A stretch of DNA of 34,125 bases from Pseudomonas sp. IPO3778 (GCF_013386825.1 NZ_JACARC010000080.1:1-34125), one strand, 5' to 3'; numbered from the stretch's first letter, positions 5,908 through 16,200 are shown. Numbers and translations: made by a program. The notes: generated from the sequence alone by a model not told the origin.

Positions 5908-8817
5908 ATGTCTTTGCATCACCATACGCCGTCGCTGACGGTGATCGACCCCCGTGGGTTGAACGTGCGCAACATCGCCTATCAGCGCCGTACGGCACAG
6001 GAACCGCCCCAGGCGTGCATCACCCGCCAGGTGTTCGACCCCCGGGGTTTCTTGCAGCAGCAATGGGACCCACGGCTGTTCGCCTTGCAGCAGAGCGACC
6101 CCGAGGTACAACCCAACCTGCAGCATCGCCACAGCCTCAGTGGACAGGTGCTGTGCAGCCACAGCGTCGACGCCGGCCGGCAGGTGCGATGGTGCGGCAC
6201 CGCCGGCCAACTGTTGGAGCAGTGGGACGGGCGCGGCGGCCACCAGCGCTTCGAGTACGACCTGTTGCTGCGCCCGGTGGCGGTGTTTGAGCGCGCGGCG
6301 GGCGAGGCGGCTGAACGCTGTGTGGAGCGCATGACGTACGCCGGCATGACGGCCGTCGATGCCGCGCACAATCGCTGTGGCCGGTTGATTCGTCACGATG
6401 ACCCGGCCGGCACGGTGTTCCATGAGGGCTATGGCATTCAGGGTGAGGTCACCCGGCAAACCCGTCGCTTGCGCGCCGTGGCCACCGACCGTGACTGGCC
6501 GCTGCCCATGGGGGAGCGGGACGCGCAGTTACAGGCCGAGGCCTTCACCACCACCTGGCAGTACGACGCCTTGGGCCAGGTGCTGGAGCAAATCGACGCC
6601 CGTGGCAATCGCCAGCGTTCGCGCTATGGCGTGGACGGGTTGTTGAGCGACAGGGCCATCGTGTTCAAGAGCGGCGTGCGCAAGGCACTCCTGGGGCAAC
6701 GCACCTTCAATGCCTCGGCACAGGTGACCTGCGAACAGGCGGGCAACGGGGTGGTCAGTGTGGCGCAGTATTCCCCCCGCGATGGGCGCTTGATGCGCTT
6801 GACCGCTCGCCACAAGGACACCCCGGACGTGCCCTTGCAGGACCTTGCCTACCGCTATGACCGGGTCGGCAATGTGCTGCGCATCCACGACGCGGCGCAG
6901 CCGACCCGCTGGGCGAGTAACGGCCAGGTGGAGGCCGTCAGCACCTTCGAGTACGACAGCCTGTCGCAACTGATCACCGCCCGCGGCCGCGAAAACGCCC
7001 GGCAGGGCGGCACGGCGGCGTTGCCCGGGCGGGTCACGTTCGGCGCCACGGACGACACCTTGTGGCGCCAGTACACCCGGCACTACACCTACGACCAGGC
7101 CGGCAACCTGAGCCAGATGCGCCACGCCCCGGCCACCGGCAGCGGTTACACCCAACGCATGCGCATCGGCGCGCGCAGCAACCACAGCGTGATCGAGCAA
7201 ACCGGCGCCGTCGCGCCGGGGCTGGGGGCCGGCTTTGATCCCGGCGGCAACCTGCAAACCCTGGGCCCCGGGCAAGCCATGTCCTGGAATGTGCGCAACC
7301 AGTTGGTGCGGGTGGCGCAGGTGGTGCGGGACAACGGTGAACACGACGATGAAACCTATGTGTACGACGGTGCCGGCCAGCGCGTGCTCAAGCGTCGTGT
7401 GGCGCACACCGCCACCCTGGCCCATACCCATGAAGTGCTGTACCTGCCGGGGCTGCACTTGCATCGCCATGGCGCCACCGGCGAATGGCTGAATGTGCTG
7501 GTGGCCGAGGCCGGGCGCAACACCGTCAGGGGCTTGCAGTGGGAGCAGGGCCGACCCCGGGAGATGAGCGATGAGCAGCTGCGTTTTGGCCTGTCGGACC
7601 ACCTGGGCAGCCAGGCTCTTGAGCTGGACGAGCACGCCGGCCTGCTCAGCCAGGAGAGCTACTACCCGTTCGGTGCCACGGCCTGGTGGGCGGCGAAAAG
7701 TGCTGTGGAGGCCAGCTATAAAACCCTGCGTTATTCCGGCAAGGAGCGCGATGCCAGCGGGTTGTACTACTACGGCTTTCGCTATTACGCCCCGTGGCTG
7801 ATGCGCTGGATCAGTGCCGACCCGGCGGGGGATGCCGATGGTTTGAACCTTTACGCCATGGTGGGCAATAACCCTGTCAGTTTTGTCGATGCCGGGGGCT
7901 TGCAGCGGACGCCGGTGCTGGAAGTGCTGGTGTTGATTGTGCTGCTCACCCTGGTGGGCTATGGGGTCGGCGCGCCAATGCAGCGTGAGGCGGCGGGGGC
8001 GTTTATTGGTTTTTTCGGGGGGATTTTGGGGCTGGGGCTGGTGGGCCATGGGGAATACCAGCGACAACGGGCGGTGTTTGTGGTCACCGAGGCCCGCCAG
8101 CAGCAGGCCCGGGACATCGGGCGCAAAAGCGCCGAGCATCTGGGCGGCATGCGCAATCTGACGGCGCCTGAAATCGACAGCCTGGCGGATTTTTTCATGG
8201 AGCAGCGGCTGGGAGCCCCTGATACGCAACACCTGGCCTACGGCATTACGCCGGCGGCGCGGGGCGGCTACTACGCGTATATCGGCCCGATTGAACACAG
8301 GGCCGAGGCTGACGCGGCCGCCAAGTCCGAACGCAACCCGCGCTTTACCCTGTCCCGCTTGGGTTTTGTCGGCATCGAGGTCCGGGCTTCGTCACGCAAG
8401 AGCGCCTCGACGCCGTTGCCGACGGGCGGGCTGACCCAGGATGAGGTCGCCCCGGTGACCAAGGCTTCAGGCGCGCCGCACAAAGGCATTGCCGAAGCCG
8501 GCCCTGTGGCGCCGCCGGCGATGCCGGGGCTTTCATCCGGCCGCGCCCCGCACCGTCCGGTCATCGACGTCGACGATATCCTGGATGACTTGCGAGGGCC
8601 GGGCGGCCCGATTATCCGGCGGGTGCTGGGCGGTTTGGAGGCTGGCACCATCCCCTTTGCAAGAGGGCATGCGTTCCACCAGGCGGCGAATACCCGCAGC
8701 TTTGATTTGCCAGGGTATCAAGGGCATACCGGGCGGGGCGCGTACCGGTTGTTGGTGCAGCATGTGAGTGGCTTCAATTATCGGGCCGTGCGGGTGATGG
8801 ACCCACACCGTCGCTGA
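5908..8817 (+). CDS. tccC: TccC-type Tc toxin C component: Rhs core with unrecognised C-terminal toxin
   Basis: The 969-residue protein is the TcC part of an insecticidal Toxin Complex. Residues about 1-665 form an Rhs/YD-repeat shell (YDALGQVLEQ, YDSLSQLITA, YDQAGNLSQM, YDGAGQRVLK) ending in the conserved core RYYAPWLMRWISADPAG..GLNLYAMVGNNPVSFVDAGGL. R625, D638 and D661 correspond to the self-cleavage residues of TcC proteins, so cleavage after L665 is expected. The remaining 304 residues would be the payload: two hydrophobic segments (about 670-690 and 695-715), a helical charged part, a Pro/Ala-rich linker (about 836-880), and a compact basic end with PFARGHAFHQ, GRGAYRLLVQ and NYRAVRVMDPHRR. 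I do not recognise this toxin. The gene converges on tcaC, with which the product should form a cocoon. The ribosome site before the ATG is weak. Confidence 0.9.
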   Translation: MSLHHHTPSLTVIDPRGLNVRNIAYQRRTAQEPPQACITRQVFDPRGFLQQQWDPRLFALQQSDPEVQPNLQHRHSLSGQVLCSHSVDAGRQVRWCGTAGQLLEQWDGRGGHQRFEYDLLLRPVAVFERAAGEAAERCVERMTYAGMTAVDAAHNRCGRLIRHDDPAGTVFHEGYGIQGEVTRQTRRLRAVATDRDWPLPMGERDAQLQAEAFTTTWQYDALGQVLEQIDARGNRQRSRYGVDGLLSDRAIVFKSGVRKALLGQRTFNASAQVTCEQAGNGVVSVAQYSPRDGRLMRLTARHKDTPDVPLQDLAYRYDRVGNVLRIHDAAQPTRWASNGQVEAVSTFEYDSLSQLITARGRENARQGGTAALPGRVTFGATDDTLWRQYTRHYTYDQAGNLSQMRHAPATGSGYTQRMRIGARSNHSVIEQTGAVAPGLGAGFDPGGNLQTLGPGQAMSWNVRNQLVRVAQVVRDNGEHDDETYVYDGAGQRVLKRRVAHTATLAHTHEVLYLPGLHLHRHGATGEWLNVLVAEAGRNTVRGLQWEQGRPREMSDEQLRFGLSDHLGSQALELDEHAGLLSQESYYPFGATAWWAAKSAVEASYKTLRYSGKERDASGLYYYGFRYYAPWLMRWISADPAGDADGLNLYAMVGNNPVSFVDAGGLQRTPVLEVLVLIVLLTLVGYGVGAPMQREAAGAFIGFFGGILGLGLVGHGEYQRQRAVFVVTEARQQQARDIGRKSAEHLGGMRNLTAPEIDSLADFFMEQRLGAPDTQHLAYGITPAARGGYYAYIGPIEHRAEADAAAKSERNPRFTLSRLGFVGIEVRASSRKSASTPLPTGGLTQDEVAPVTKASGAPHKGIAEAGPVAPPAMPGLSSGRAPHRPVIDVDDILDDLRGPGGPIIRRVLGGLEAGTIPFARGHAFHQAANTRSFDLPGYQGHTGRGAYRLLVQHVSGFNYRAVRVMDPHRR

Positions 8818-8831
8818 CCCAGGCCTAGGGC

Positions 8832-8860
8832 AACCGGGCCCTGGAACAGGCCCGGTTTTT
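8832..8860 (+). terminator. Intrinsic terminator of tccC
   Basis: A perfect 9-base stem (AACCGGGCC with GGCCCGGTT), an 8-base loop and a T run lie between the stop codons of tccC (8815-8817) and the converging tcaC (8863-8865). The T tract serves tccC. The other strand has only a weaker AT run. Confidence 0.85.
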
Positions 8861-8862
8861 CC

Positions 8863-11800
8863 TCAGGCGTCCGGTGGCAGCCCATGGGTGTCGTTTTCGT
8901 CTTCGGCCACGGTGTACCAGGCCCAGTACGTCTGGCGGCGCGTGTCGCCGTTGGCGTTGACGCTGCTGACGGGGCGCCCGAGGGGGTCATGAACATGCCG
9001 GTCAACGGGGCAGGACGCCTTGAACACATGATCCTTCAGGTAACCGGCACGCTGGGCGAAGTAGGGCCGCCACGTCCGTACCGCGAGGCCCTGGTGGTTG
9101 TACTCCACCGGGGCACTGACCCGCCAGCGCGGGCTGGCCTCTACCTCCTGCTGGGGCATCAGTGTCCCCTCGTCATCGACCTCAAAGGCCAGCCCCGGTT
9201 GCGCCTGCTGTTGGCTTTGCACCACCCGGCCAAAGCCGTCGCTGTAGGCGAGGATGACCTGGATGTTTTTTTCAGACGCTCCGGGCGCGCCTGCCAAGCG
9301 ATCGGTTTGCAGCACGGCCACGTGCACCGGTTCGCGCCGGGCGGCCAGGATCAGCGCCTTCAGTTCCGGTTGCTCGCCCGAGGCCTTGAGCCGTGCCAGC
9401 GCCGAAGCCCGGATCTGCCCGCCGGGCAGCACGTATCCGCTGCGTACCCACTGGGGTTGCAGGCTGGCCGCAGGGATGCGGCCCATCCAGCTGAACACGT
9501 CATAAAAGCAGGCGCGACAGGCATCGTGCAGGGCGGTGACAGGGGCGGCGATGGCCTGGGCCGGGCTCTCGCCCTGGGCGCGTTTCCAGGTAGGCCGGGT
9601 ATCGCCGCCAATGGCCGTGCCGTGTTCCCGACCCTCGACGCCCATGGCCAGCAACTGCCCGAAGGCGTCGTAGTGTGCGTACTGGTGGGAACCCTGGGCA
9701 TCGGTGATCAACACCGGCAGGCCGAGCCGGTAGTCATGGCGGGCGTGGGTGCTGCAGCCGTCGGCGGTTTTGACGGTGGTGACGTGCAGCCCGTAGGCAT
9801 CGTACTCAGTGTGGGTAACCCCGTGGCTCTGGCTGGCCTGGTGGCGGCGTGGCCGGTAGAAGCCCAGGGCATTGGCGTAGCGGACGTACCCCTGGTCGAC
9901 CGACCACAGCTCCATGGCGCCGTCGTGCCCGGGTGTCGCCGGCAGGAACGCTGGCAGGCGGCGGTAGTGGTGTGGGTCCAGCGCCTGGCGGATATCCACC
10001 GACGGCGTGCCGGTTGCATAGGCATTCAAGGCCTGGTCATCGAACTCGGCGACCTCCAGGTGTGAGGCCAATGCCTGGAAGTCGGCGGTACCGGGGGGCA
10101 GGGGCGCAGCGTCGTCCGCCGCGCAGTAGTGCTGCACCGACAGCCCGCCAAGCTGGCGCTTGGCACTCGGCCCCACGGGGTTTGTGGCGCGGTCGTCGAT
10201 GAACTGTTCATAGGCCAGGTGCCGGGCCTGCAGACTGTCCTTGGCCAGCACCCATACATTGTGGCGTTGCCGATAGGGCAATTGCAGGCGCCAGCGTTGA
10301 GGGGCGTCCAGGTGGATGTATTCAGCGCGGGTTTCGTTGAAGTACCAGGCTTGTTGCGCGGCGTCGTGTGCGTCGCGCCACCATTGCTGTTGATGGGGCG
10401 GGTTGAACGGTGGGGGATCGGCGACGGTCTTTCGCCGGGTATAGTCGACGGTCACGCTGTGTTCGAGGCTGCCATAGCGGTCCCGGCGCAGGTGCAGGGT
10501 GTGTTGGCAGACCGGGTCATCCGCCTGGCGTTCGTACCGGCAGGTGATGGACTCCAGGAGCAAGGGCAACAGGGCCGGGGCCTCTCCTAGGGCGGACGAC
10601 GGCCTCAGCAGGCGCACCAGGTAACGTTGTTGCCGCACCGAATACGGCACCGCCGATGCGGGCGCATCGGCGGCGGCATAGCGTTCCTCCCGCAGGAGCT
10701 TGCCGCGCAAGGCGCGGTTGGCGTGCCGTAACGTCAGTGCGGCCGGGTGCTTGATCGGTGTGTCGTGGCTGTGCCCGGCCTCCCGTTGGGTCAGCAGGGT
10801 GGGGCCCAGGTCGGGGGCCTCAGGGTCACCCGCGTAGTAGCCCACCCGGGGCGGCTGGCCGGTGTGAAACCAGCGCTTGGTCAACCCTGTGCCGGCGGCG
10901 CCGGGCGGGCCATCGGTGTCCAGCAGCAGGCCGAAGCCGACGAACGCGCGTTCGACGCTGTCATGGCAAGGCTCCCGGTACTGGAAGTGCCGGGACAGCA
11001 GGTCGCCGCTGATCAGGTCTTTTTGCTGGTGCTGCTTGACCACCTGTATCGGGAACGGCAAAGCGCTGCCGGGAGCCTTGCCCTGGTGCTGCCAATGCTG
11101 TTTTTCGTCCAGCCATTCCTGGGCGTTGCTGCGATAGCTCAGCTTGGTTGACGCCCCCCTATTGTTGACGGTGGCCGTCAGTAAATAGGGTTTTTGACTG
11201 ACAAAGTCGTATCGCCAATGACGGGGCGTGCCGTGGGGCACGCTCAGGATCAGGCTGGAACAGCCCAGGCCCTGAACGTCGGCCAGGCTGACCTGGCAGT
11301 TGGCAGCGTGGCGCACGCCCTGGGGCCAGGGCAACGTCACCGCCGGCTCCACCAGCCCGTTGCCGCCGTGGTTCATGAAGATCAACACGCGGTCGGTTTC
11401 AAGGTAGAGCAGGTCGACGGCGCCGGAGCCGTCGAGGTCCGCCAGGCGTACGTTCGCGGCATCGAACCGGGCGTAGGCGAACGGCAGGCTGGCGAACACA
11501 ACGCCCCGGCCAAACCGCCCGCGTCCCAGGTTGGGCCAGCATTTGATTTCGTTGTGACGGATCCGCACCAGGTGTTGTTGCCCGCTGCCCAGCAGGTCGC
11601 AGAAGGCGACCAGTTCGGCGGGGCTGTTGCTGAGGGTGGGCAGCGCATCGGCGTCATGGGGCACGTCCAGGCCCGGGCCGAAACCTTCGGCCTGGCGGTT
11701 GGCGTACAGGCGCACGCTGCGGCTGCCGATCAGCACCAGGTCGTCAAGGCCGCTGCCCATCAAGTCCGCCAGTTGCCCGTGAGGGTGAAAGAATTCCTGT

Positions 11801-13293
11801 GGCAGCGCGGCAAATGGCGTGAAACCGGACCATTGCCGCTGTGCGTCGAGGGTGAAAACACCGCTCAAGCCCGGCTGTGCCACCAGCCATGCCAGGTGCC
11901 CGTTGCCGCCAAGGTCGGTCAACGCCTGGCGGGCGGGTTGGGCGCTGTCGCCTGGGGGGATCCGGGCCAGTTCCTGGAGCGGCCCGTAGGCCACCGCCTG
12001 GGTGTCGGCGGCGGGCGTGGCCCGCATCGGTTCGCGGTAGGACCAGCTTTGGTCACGACGGTAGAGCAGCCCCGGCAGGCCGTCGTTGTACAGGTCCACC
12101 AGTTGATACGGCGTTCCGTCACCGAGACCGGCCATGGTGTCGAACGGCTGATAGCGGGCGCTATCCGCCAGCAGTTTGAACGGGCTGTAAGCCAGCTCCA
12201 GCGGTGGCCAGGCGCTGATCGCTCCGTGCCCGTCCCAGGCCTGATGGTGCAAGGCCCTGAGGCTGCTGCCGATGCAGGGCCCGGTGGTGTATTCCAGCAA
12301 CAGGCGCCGGACCAGTACGGGATCGGCGCCCATGCCGGGCTCGTCGGGGAAGTAGTGGAACATCAGGATTTGCCGGCACAGGCGCTGGCTGCCCAGCTCG
12401 AAGCCAAAGCCATAGCGCACGTGGGGATCACTGCGCTGGAGCCAGGGCTGCTGTTCGCCATAGGTCGGGACTTCGCTTAGCCCGGTGAGACGTTCGCCGT
12501 AGTCGAACACCAGCTCAAAGTGCCACTGCCGTTCGGCAAGGACGTTGCTGTTCCAGAGTGCCAGATGCGCCTGGTGAACCAGGTTGCCGTAGCACACCCG
12601 CGCCAGGTAGCGCTGGGCGCGACAGTCGCGGGCAGCGGGCGGCGCCTGGTCTTCGGGCTTGTAGTGGTAATAGATCTGTTCGCCCAGGGGGTTGAGGCTT
12701 TCCTGCAACAGCCATTGGGCGACGTGGTGGCGATGGTTGGGGTCGGCGCAGCGGGCCGCGTCGGTTTTGCCGAGCAGGTGCACCACACCGTCCGCCCCTT
12801 GTATCAGCCAGAACCCCGGGCGATCGGCAGGGTTCGACCAGTGTTCAATCCGGTCAAACCGGCTTTCGATCACCGGGAAATAGCGCACCACCTGGTACGT
12901 CTGGTTCAGGGCCAGGCCGTTATAACGGTCACAGGTGTGGCGGTGAAGGGCACCGTTGGCGTCACGCTCGGGAATCAGCTCGACCCCGTGGGGGTCGATG
13001 AATGCATCCTCGTCGGTGTAGGCCGGCACCCCTTTGCGCGTGTCCCGGCTGATGGCCGCCGCAGGCACCGCCCAGCCGAGGCCGAACGGGCCCTGGCCGT
13101 GGGTGCTGCGGTAGCTGAGGGACAGCGACGGGTCGAAGCCACGCCCCACGGAAATCGGCAGCGGCATCTCCAGTGCCGCTTCCCCGGTCATGCCGGTGGG
13201 GAGCCAGTTGAGGCCCGGGCCCTGGATCGCACCACCCCCCTTGGGCAAGGCGGGCAGGAGAGGTTCCGGGCGGTTGGGTGACGGGCGGTTCAT
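8863..13293 (-). CDS. tcaC: TcB component of the Tc toxin (TcaC/TcdB-like, SpvB domain)
   Basis: The 1476-residue protein has the order expected of TcB. An SpvB-like N-terminal region begins with LPKGGGAIQG and contains the block LSYRSTHGQGPFGLGW. A beta-propeller of VCBS/FG-GAP-like repeats follows (DLYNDGLPGLLY, DLMGSGLDDLVLI, DLDGSGAVDLLYL), then the TcdB middle regions, and an Rhs-like C-terminus (YDAYGLHVTT, YDAFGQLLAM, HDPLGRPVSSVNANGD). TcB closes the lower part of the cocoon with TcC and binds the TcA channel through its propeller. Length and domain order are complete, with no frameshift seen. Its ATG overlaps the tcaB stop by one base (TGATG on the minus strand), so translation is coupled. 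The SpvB name reflects homology to the N-terminus of the Salmonella protein; no ADP-ribosyltransferase part is expected. Confidence 0.95.
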   Translation of the reverse strand: MNRPSPNRPEPLLPALPKGGGAIQGPGLNWLPTGMTGEAALEMPLPISVGRGFDPSLSLSYRSTHGQGPFGLGWAVPAAAISRDTRKGVPAYTDEDAFIDPHGVELIPERDANGALHRHTCDRYNGLALNQTYQVVRYFPVIESRFDRIEHWSNPADRPGFWLIQGADGVVHLLGKTDAARCADPNHRHHVAQWLLQESLNPLGEQIYYHYKPEDQAPPAARDCRAQRYLARVCYGNLVHQAHLALWNSNVLAERQWHFELVFDYGERLTGLSEVPTYGEQQPWLQRSDPHVRYGFGFELGSQRLCRQILMFHYFPDEPGMGADPVLVRRLLLEYTTGPCIGSSLRALHHQAWDGHGAISAWPPLELAYSPFKLLADSARYQPFDTMAGLGDGTPYQLVDLYNDGLPGLLYRRDQSWSYREPMRATPAADTQAVAYGPLQELARIPPGDSAQPARQALTDLGGNGHLAWLVAQPGLSGVFTLDAQRQWSGFTPFAALPQEFFHPHGQLADLMGSGLDDLVLIGSRSVRLYANRQAEGFGPGLDVPHDADALPTLSNSPAELVAFCDLLGSGQQHLVRIRHNEIKCWPNLGRGRFGRGVVFASLPFAYARFDAANVRLADLDGSGAVDLLYLETDRVLIFMNHGGNGLVEPAVTLPWPQGVRHAANCQVSLADVQGLGCSSLILSVPHGTPRHWRYDFVSQKPYLLTATVNNRGASTKLSYRSNAQEWLDEKQHWQHQGKAPGSALPFPIQVVKQHQQKDLISGDLLSRHFQYREPCHDSVERAFVGFGLLLDTDGPPGAAGTGLTKRWFHTGQPPRVGYYAGDPEAPDLGPTLLTQREAGHSHDTPIKHPAALTLRHANRALRGKLLREERYAAADAPASAVPYSVRQQRYLVRLLRPSSALGEAPALLPLLLESITCRYERQADDPVCQHTLHLRRDRYGSLEHSVTVDYTRRKTVADPPPFNPPHQQQWWRDAHDAAQQAWYFNETRAEYIHLDAPQRWRLQLPYRQRHNVWVLAKDSLQARHLAYEQFIDDRATNPVGPSAKRQLGGLSVQHYCAADDAAPLPPGTADFQALASHLEVAEFDDQALNAYATGTPSVDIRQALDPHHYRRLPAFLPATPGHDGAMELWSVDQGYVRYANALGFYRPRRHQASQSHGVTHTEYDAYGLHVTTVKTADGCSTHARHDYRLGLPVLITDAQGSHQYAHYDAFGQLLAMGVEGREHGTAIGGDTRPTWKRAQGESPAQAIAAPVTALHDACRACFYDVFSWMGRIPAASLQPQWVRSGYVLPGGQIRASALARLKASGEQPELKALILAARREPVHVAVLQTDRLAGAPGASEKNIQVILAYSDGFGRVVQSQQQAQPGLAFEVDDEGTLMPQQEVEASPRWRVSAPVEYNHQGLAVRTWRPYFAQRAGYLKDHVFKASCPVDRHVHDPLGRPVSSVNANGDTRRQTYWAWYTVAEDENDTHGLPPDA

Positions 13294-16200
13294 CAGTGAC
13301 CTCCGCTGTTTTTGGCGGTGTAGCGCACATGCACGATGATGTCGGTCAACGACTCCAGGAGGGACCGCTGCCGGGCGTGATGGGGGAAGGTCAGCTGCCA
13401 GCTGGAGACCGCGCCGGTGTATTCAAATGGCAGGTAACGCTCGTCGGTGTCGAAGTTCAAGGTGAACAGGCCGCTGTCGTTGAGGCCGCTGGACAGGGCG
13501 ATTTCCTGGCGTACCCGCAGGTCTTTCTTGACCGTGCCGGGGCTGTCCGGTGCCTTGCTGGGAGGCGCGAGCCAGGTGGCGTTGGCGGTTTGGGTCAGGA
13601 CCGCTTTGACGTCTTCATAAGGCCCCAGGGTGGCGGGCAGGGACACGCTTACGCTTTTGAGGCGCCGCAGGTAGTGCCCGGGGTAATCGTCGTTGAACAG
13701 CTTGAGGGTCAGCTCAAAGCGGAGGCTGCCGTTGTTGACCAGGTCGTCCTTCAGCGTTGCCCAGGGCTTGTCGGCGGTGGCCAGCGGGTCCTTGTCATGC
13801 AGCTGGCGCAGGGACACGGTTTTGCTGATTTCCAGCAGGCGTTCGTTGTGGGTGAGGTAGGCGCTGCTCATGGCCAGCAGGTTCTGCTTGAGCGCTTCGC
13901 CGGCGGTCAGGCCACGGTATTGATTGCTCCAGAGGTGGGGCTGGATGAATTGCCGGTCCCATTGCGCACGTTCCTCCTGCCAGCACGCCTGGGCGGTCAG
14001 GCACAGGGACAGGGTTGTGTCATAGGCCTGGAAGTACAAACCTGCGAGCTGGCCATTGAGCCAGTGATAGAGCTGAGTATGGGTGAAGCGTTTACCGAGC
14101 AGGTGGTACATGGTGCGCGCCTGGGCGAGGCTGGTCTGGGCCAGGTGCAGTTGCAGGCGGGTATTTTTCGCGTGCTGGGCGTAGGCCTGCAGTTGTGCGT
14201 CGACGTGGGCCAGCTCCAGGCGCGCCTGGTCCAGGGCGTGTGCCCATTCCTGGGCGCGGCGGGCGAACTGCTCGGAGCGGTCGAGGTGGGCGGCGCTGGC
14301 GCGTTTTTCATTGGCCACACCCTGGGCGGCGGCCTGTAGGGCATGGAACGCGCCTTCGTAACGGACCCCGCCATTGGCGGTGCCGAAAATGTTCGGGATC
14401 AGCATCGCCAGGCCGGCACCGGCCTGGGCCACGGCGGCAGCGGATTCCCAGCTGGCGCTCTGTTGGTAGGCATGGCTGGCTTGCGCTTCGGTGGGTGTGA
14501 TGCCTTGCTTGAGTTGCTGCTCGAAAAAACTCACCCGGCCCTGAATAACACGACGGCCGGCTTCCAGGGCCTGTTGGTTTTGCAGGTCGTACTGCTGGGC
14601 CTGGGCCTGTTGTTCCACGGCAATACTGGCCAGGTCCCAGGCGTGTTGGTGCTGGGTTTCCTGGTAGTGGGCCTGCTCCTTGCGTTCGAACACCGACAGC
14701 AAGGTATTGCCCAACTGGGTCAGGTTGTCGACCGCCTGCAAGGCGTGGCCCAGCACCACCTGGAAGCGATAGTGGCTGGTGTGCAGCGCGCGCGCTGGCG
14801 CCGGCGTGCTGGCGACGGGGCTGCCCTGGGTGTAGGCGGCCAGCAGTGCCTGTGGGGTCAGTGGGGCCGCGAACAGCGGCAGGTTCAGCGGGTTGCCGCT
14901 CACGTCCAGGTCATGCCGAAGGTTGTACAGGCGGCTGTCGATTTTATCCCAGCGCACCAGCAAGTCCGGGCTCAGGGACCGGCACAGTCTGCCCGGCGTC
15001 CCCAGCGTGGCGGGGGTCCAGGGATCGACCGGGTTGACGGGTGGGCGGGGGCCTATCAGGCGTTGCGTCCTGACGTACCACAGCTTGGCTTCGGTAAGGC
15101 TGTCGCGGGTCATTTGGCGGTAGGCGGCGTCTCCCCGGTTGAGCTGGATATCCACGTACAACAGGTACAGCGCCTGGCGAAAATACGTCGGGTGACTCAA
15201 CGCCAGTTGGACGGGGTCGTTGGGCGCGGCCAGGGCGTAGCTGGAGGGTGGGGTGCTGGACAGCAGGGCCGGCAGGCGCCAGCAGGCGTGTGCCTGCCCG
15301 CCAGGTTCGCAGGGGCGTGCGGGGTCGAACAGGTAACGTATCCACGCTTCGGCCTGGGCATAGTGCTGTTCCAGGTTCAACCGCTGTGCCAGCAGCCAGG
15401 GCAGGTACAGGAACAGCTCCCAGAAGTACCGGCCGTGGGCACCGTGGAAATCCAGGGCAGTGTCACCCAGGCCGGTGGCCAACGGTGGCTCGCGCCAGGT
15501 GTCCATGGGCAGGGAAAACACGCGATGGAGGTCGCTGCTGGCGGTTTTGGTCAGCAGGCCGGCCACACAGGTATTGGTGCGTATGGGCGCACGTTGTTGC
15601 GCGGAATCGTCAGCGGTTTCGATGATCGACCCGCTGAAATCAATGAACTCCGCCGTGCCGTAGGGCGCGGAGGTGAGGTGGCGGATACCGGGGGCCAGCG
15701 GGATCACGGGCGAGCCGCCGTGGGTGTCGAGTTCGAAGGTCGCCGTTTTCAGGGCGTATCCCAGAATCATCGGGTCGGGAAAGTTCAGGTCGGTTTTGAG
15801 GATCAACACGCCGTGAATCAGGGTCAGTATGCCCGGGGGCGCGGTATCGCCGTTCTCGTCGTAGGGCCGCAGGGTCTTGGGGTCCAGTTCAATCTGGGCG
15901 TTGAGGCGATGGGCCTTGGGCAGTTCGGTGAAGTTCTCGCGCAGGTCGCGTCGTGAGATTTCCACGCCGTCCACCAGGACCGTGTTGCCCCGGTGGGGGC
16001 TATGCGGGAGGGGCTTGCCTCGCTGCTTGGGAAACATCAGCACGGGCTTGTACAGGCGTTGTGCCTGGGATGCACGGGTGTTGGCGAGAATCAGGTCACG
16101 CATGTGCCGGCGTGGGGACTCCTGCCGGTTATAGATCCGCAGGGTGAGGGTGTAGGGCGAATTGGAGGTGTTGAAGAAGTAGTCGAAGGCCTCCTGGGTA

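Noticed and set aside
4795..6459. A 554-residue open frame on the minus strand across the PLP-enzyme gene and the start of tccC.
   Set aside because: It spans two well-supported plus-strand genes and their gap, has no recognisable domain and an Arg/His/Gln-rich shadow composition.
8395..8415. RKSASTP (residues 830-836 of TccC) resembles a host 14-3-3 binding motif (RxxxSxP).
   Set aside because: The motif is short and degenerate, lies in a Ser/Pro-rich linker where chance matches are common, and nothing else supports host phosphorylation of this toxin.
8884..10065. Long open frame on the plus strand opposite tcaC (393 residues), and similar long frames opposite tcaB and the other large genes.
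   Set aside because: These are antisense shadows of GC-rich coding genes. They have no ribosome sites, and their Gly/Val/Gln-rich composition without domains is typical of such frames.
8863..13293. Possible ADP-ribosyltransferase activity because of the SpvB-like N-terminus of tcaC.
   Set aside because: Only the N-terminal SpvB region is shared with TcB proteins. The catalytic part of Salmonella SpvB is C-terminal and is replaced here by Rhs/TcdB regions.
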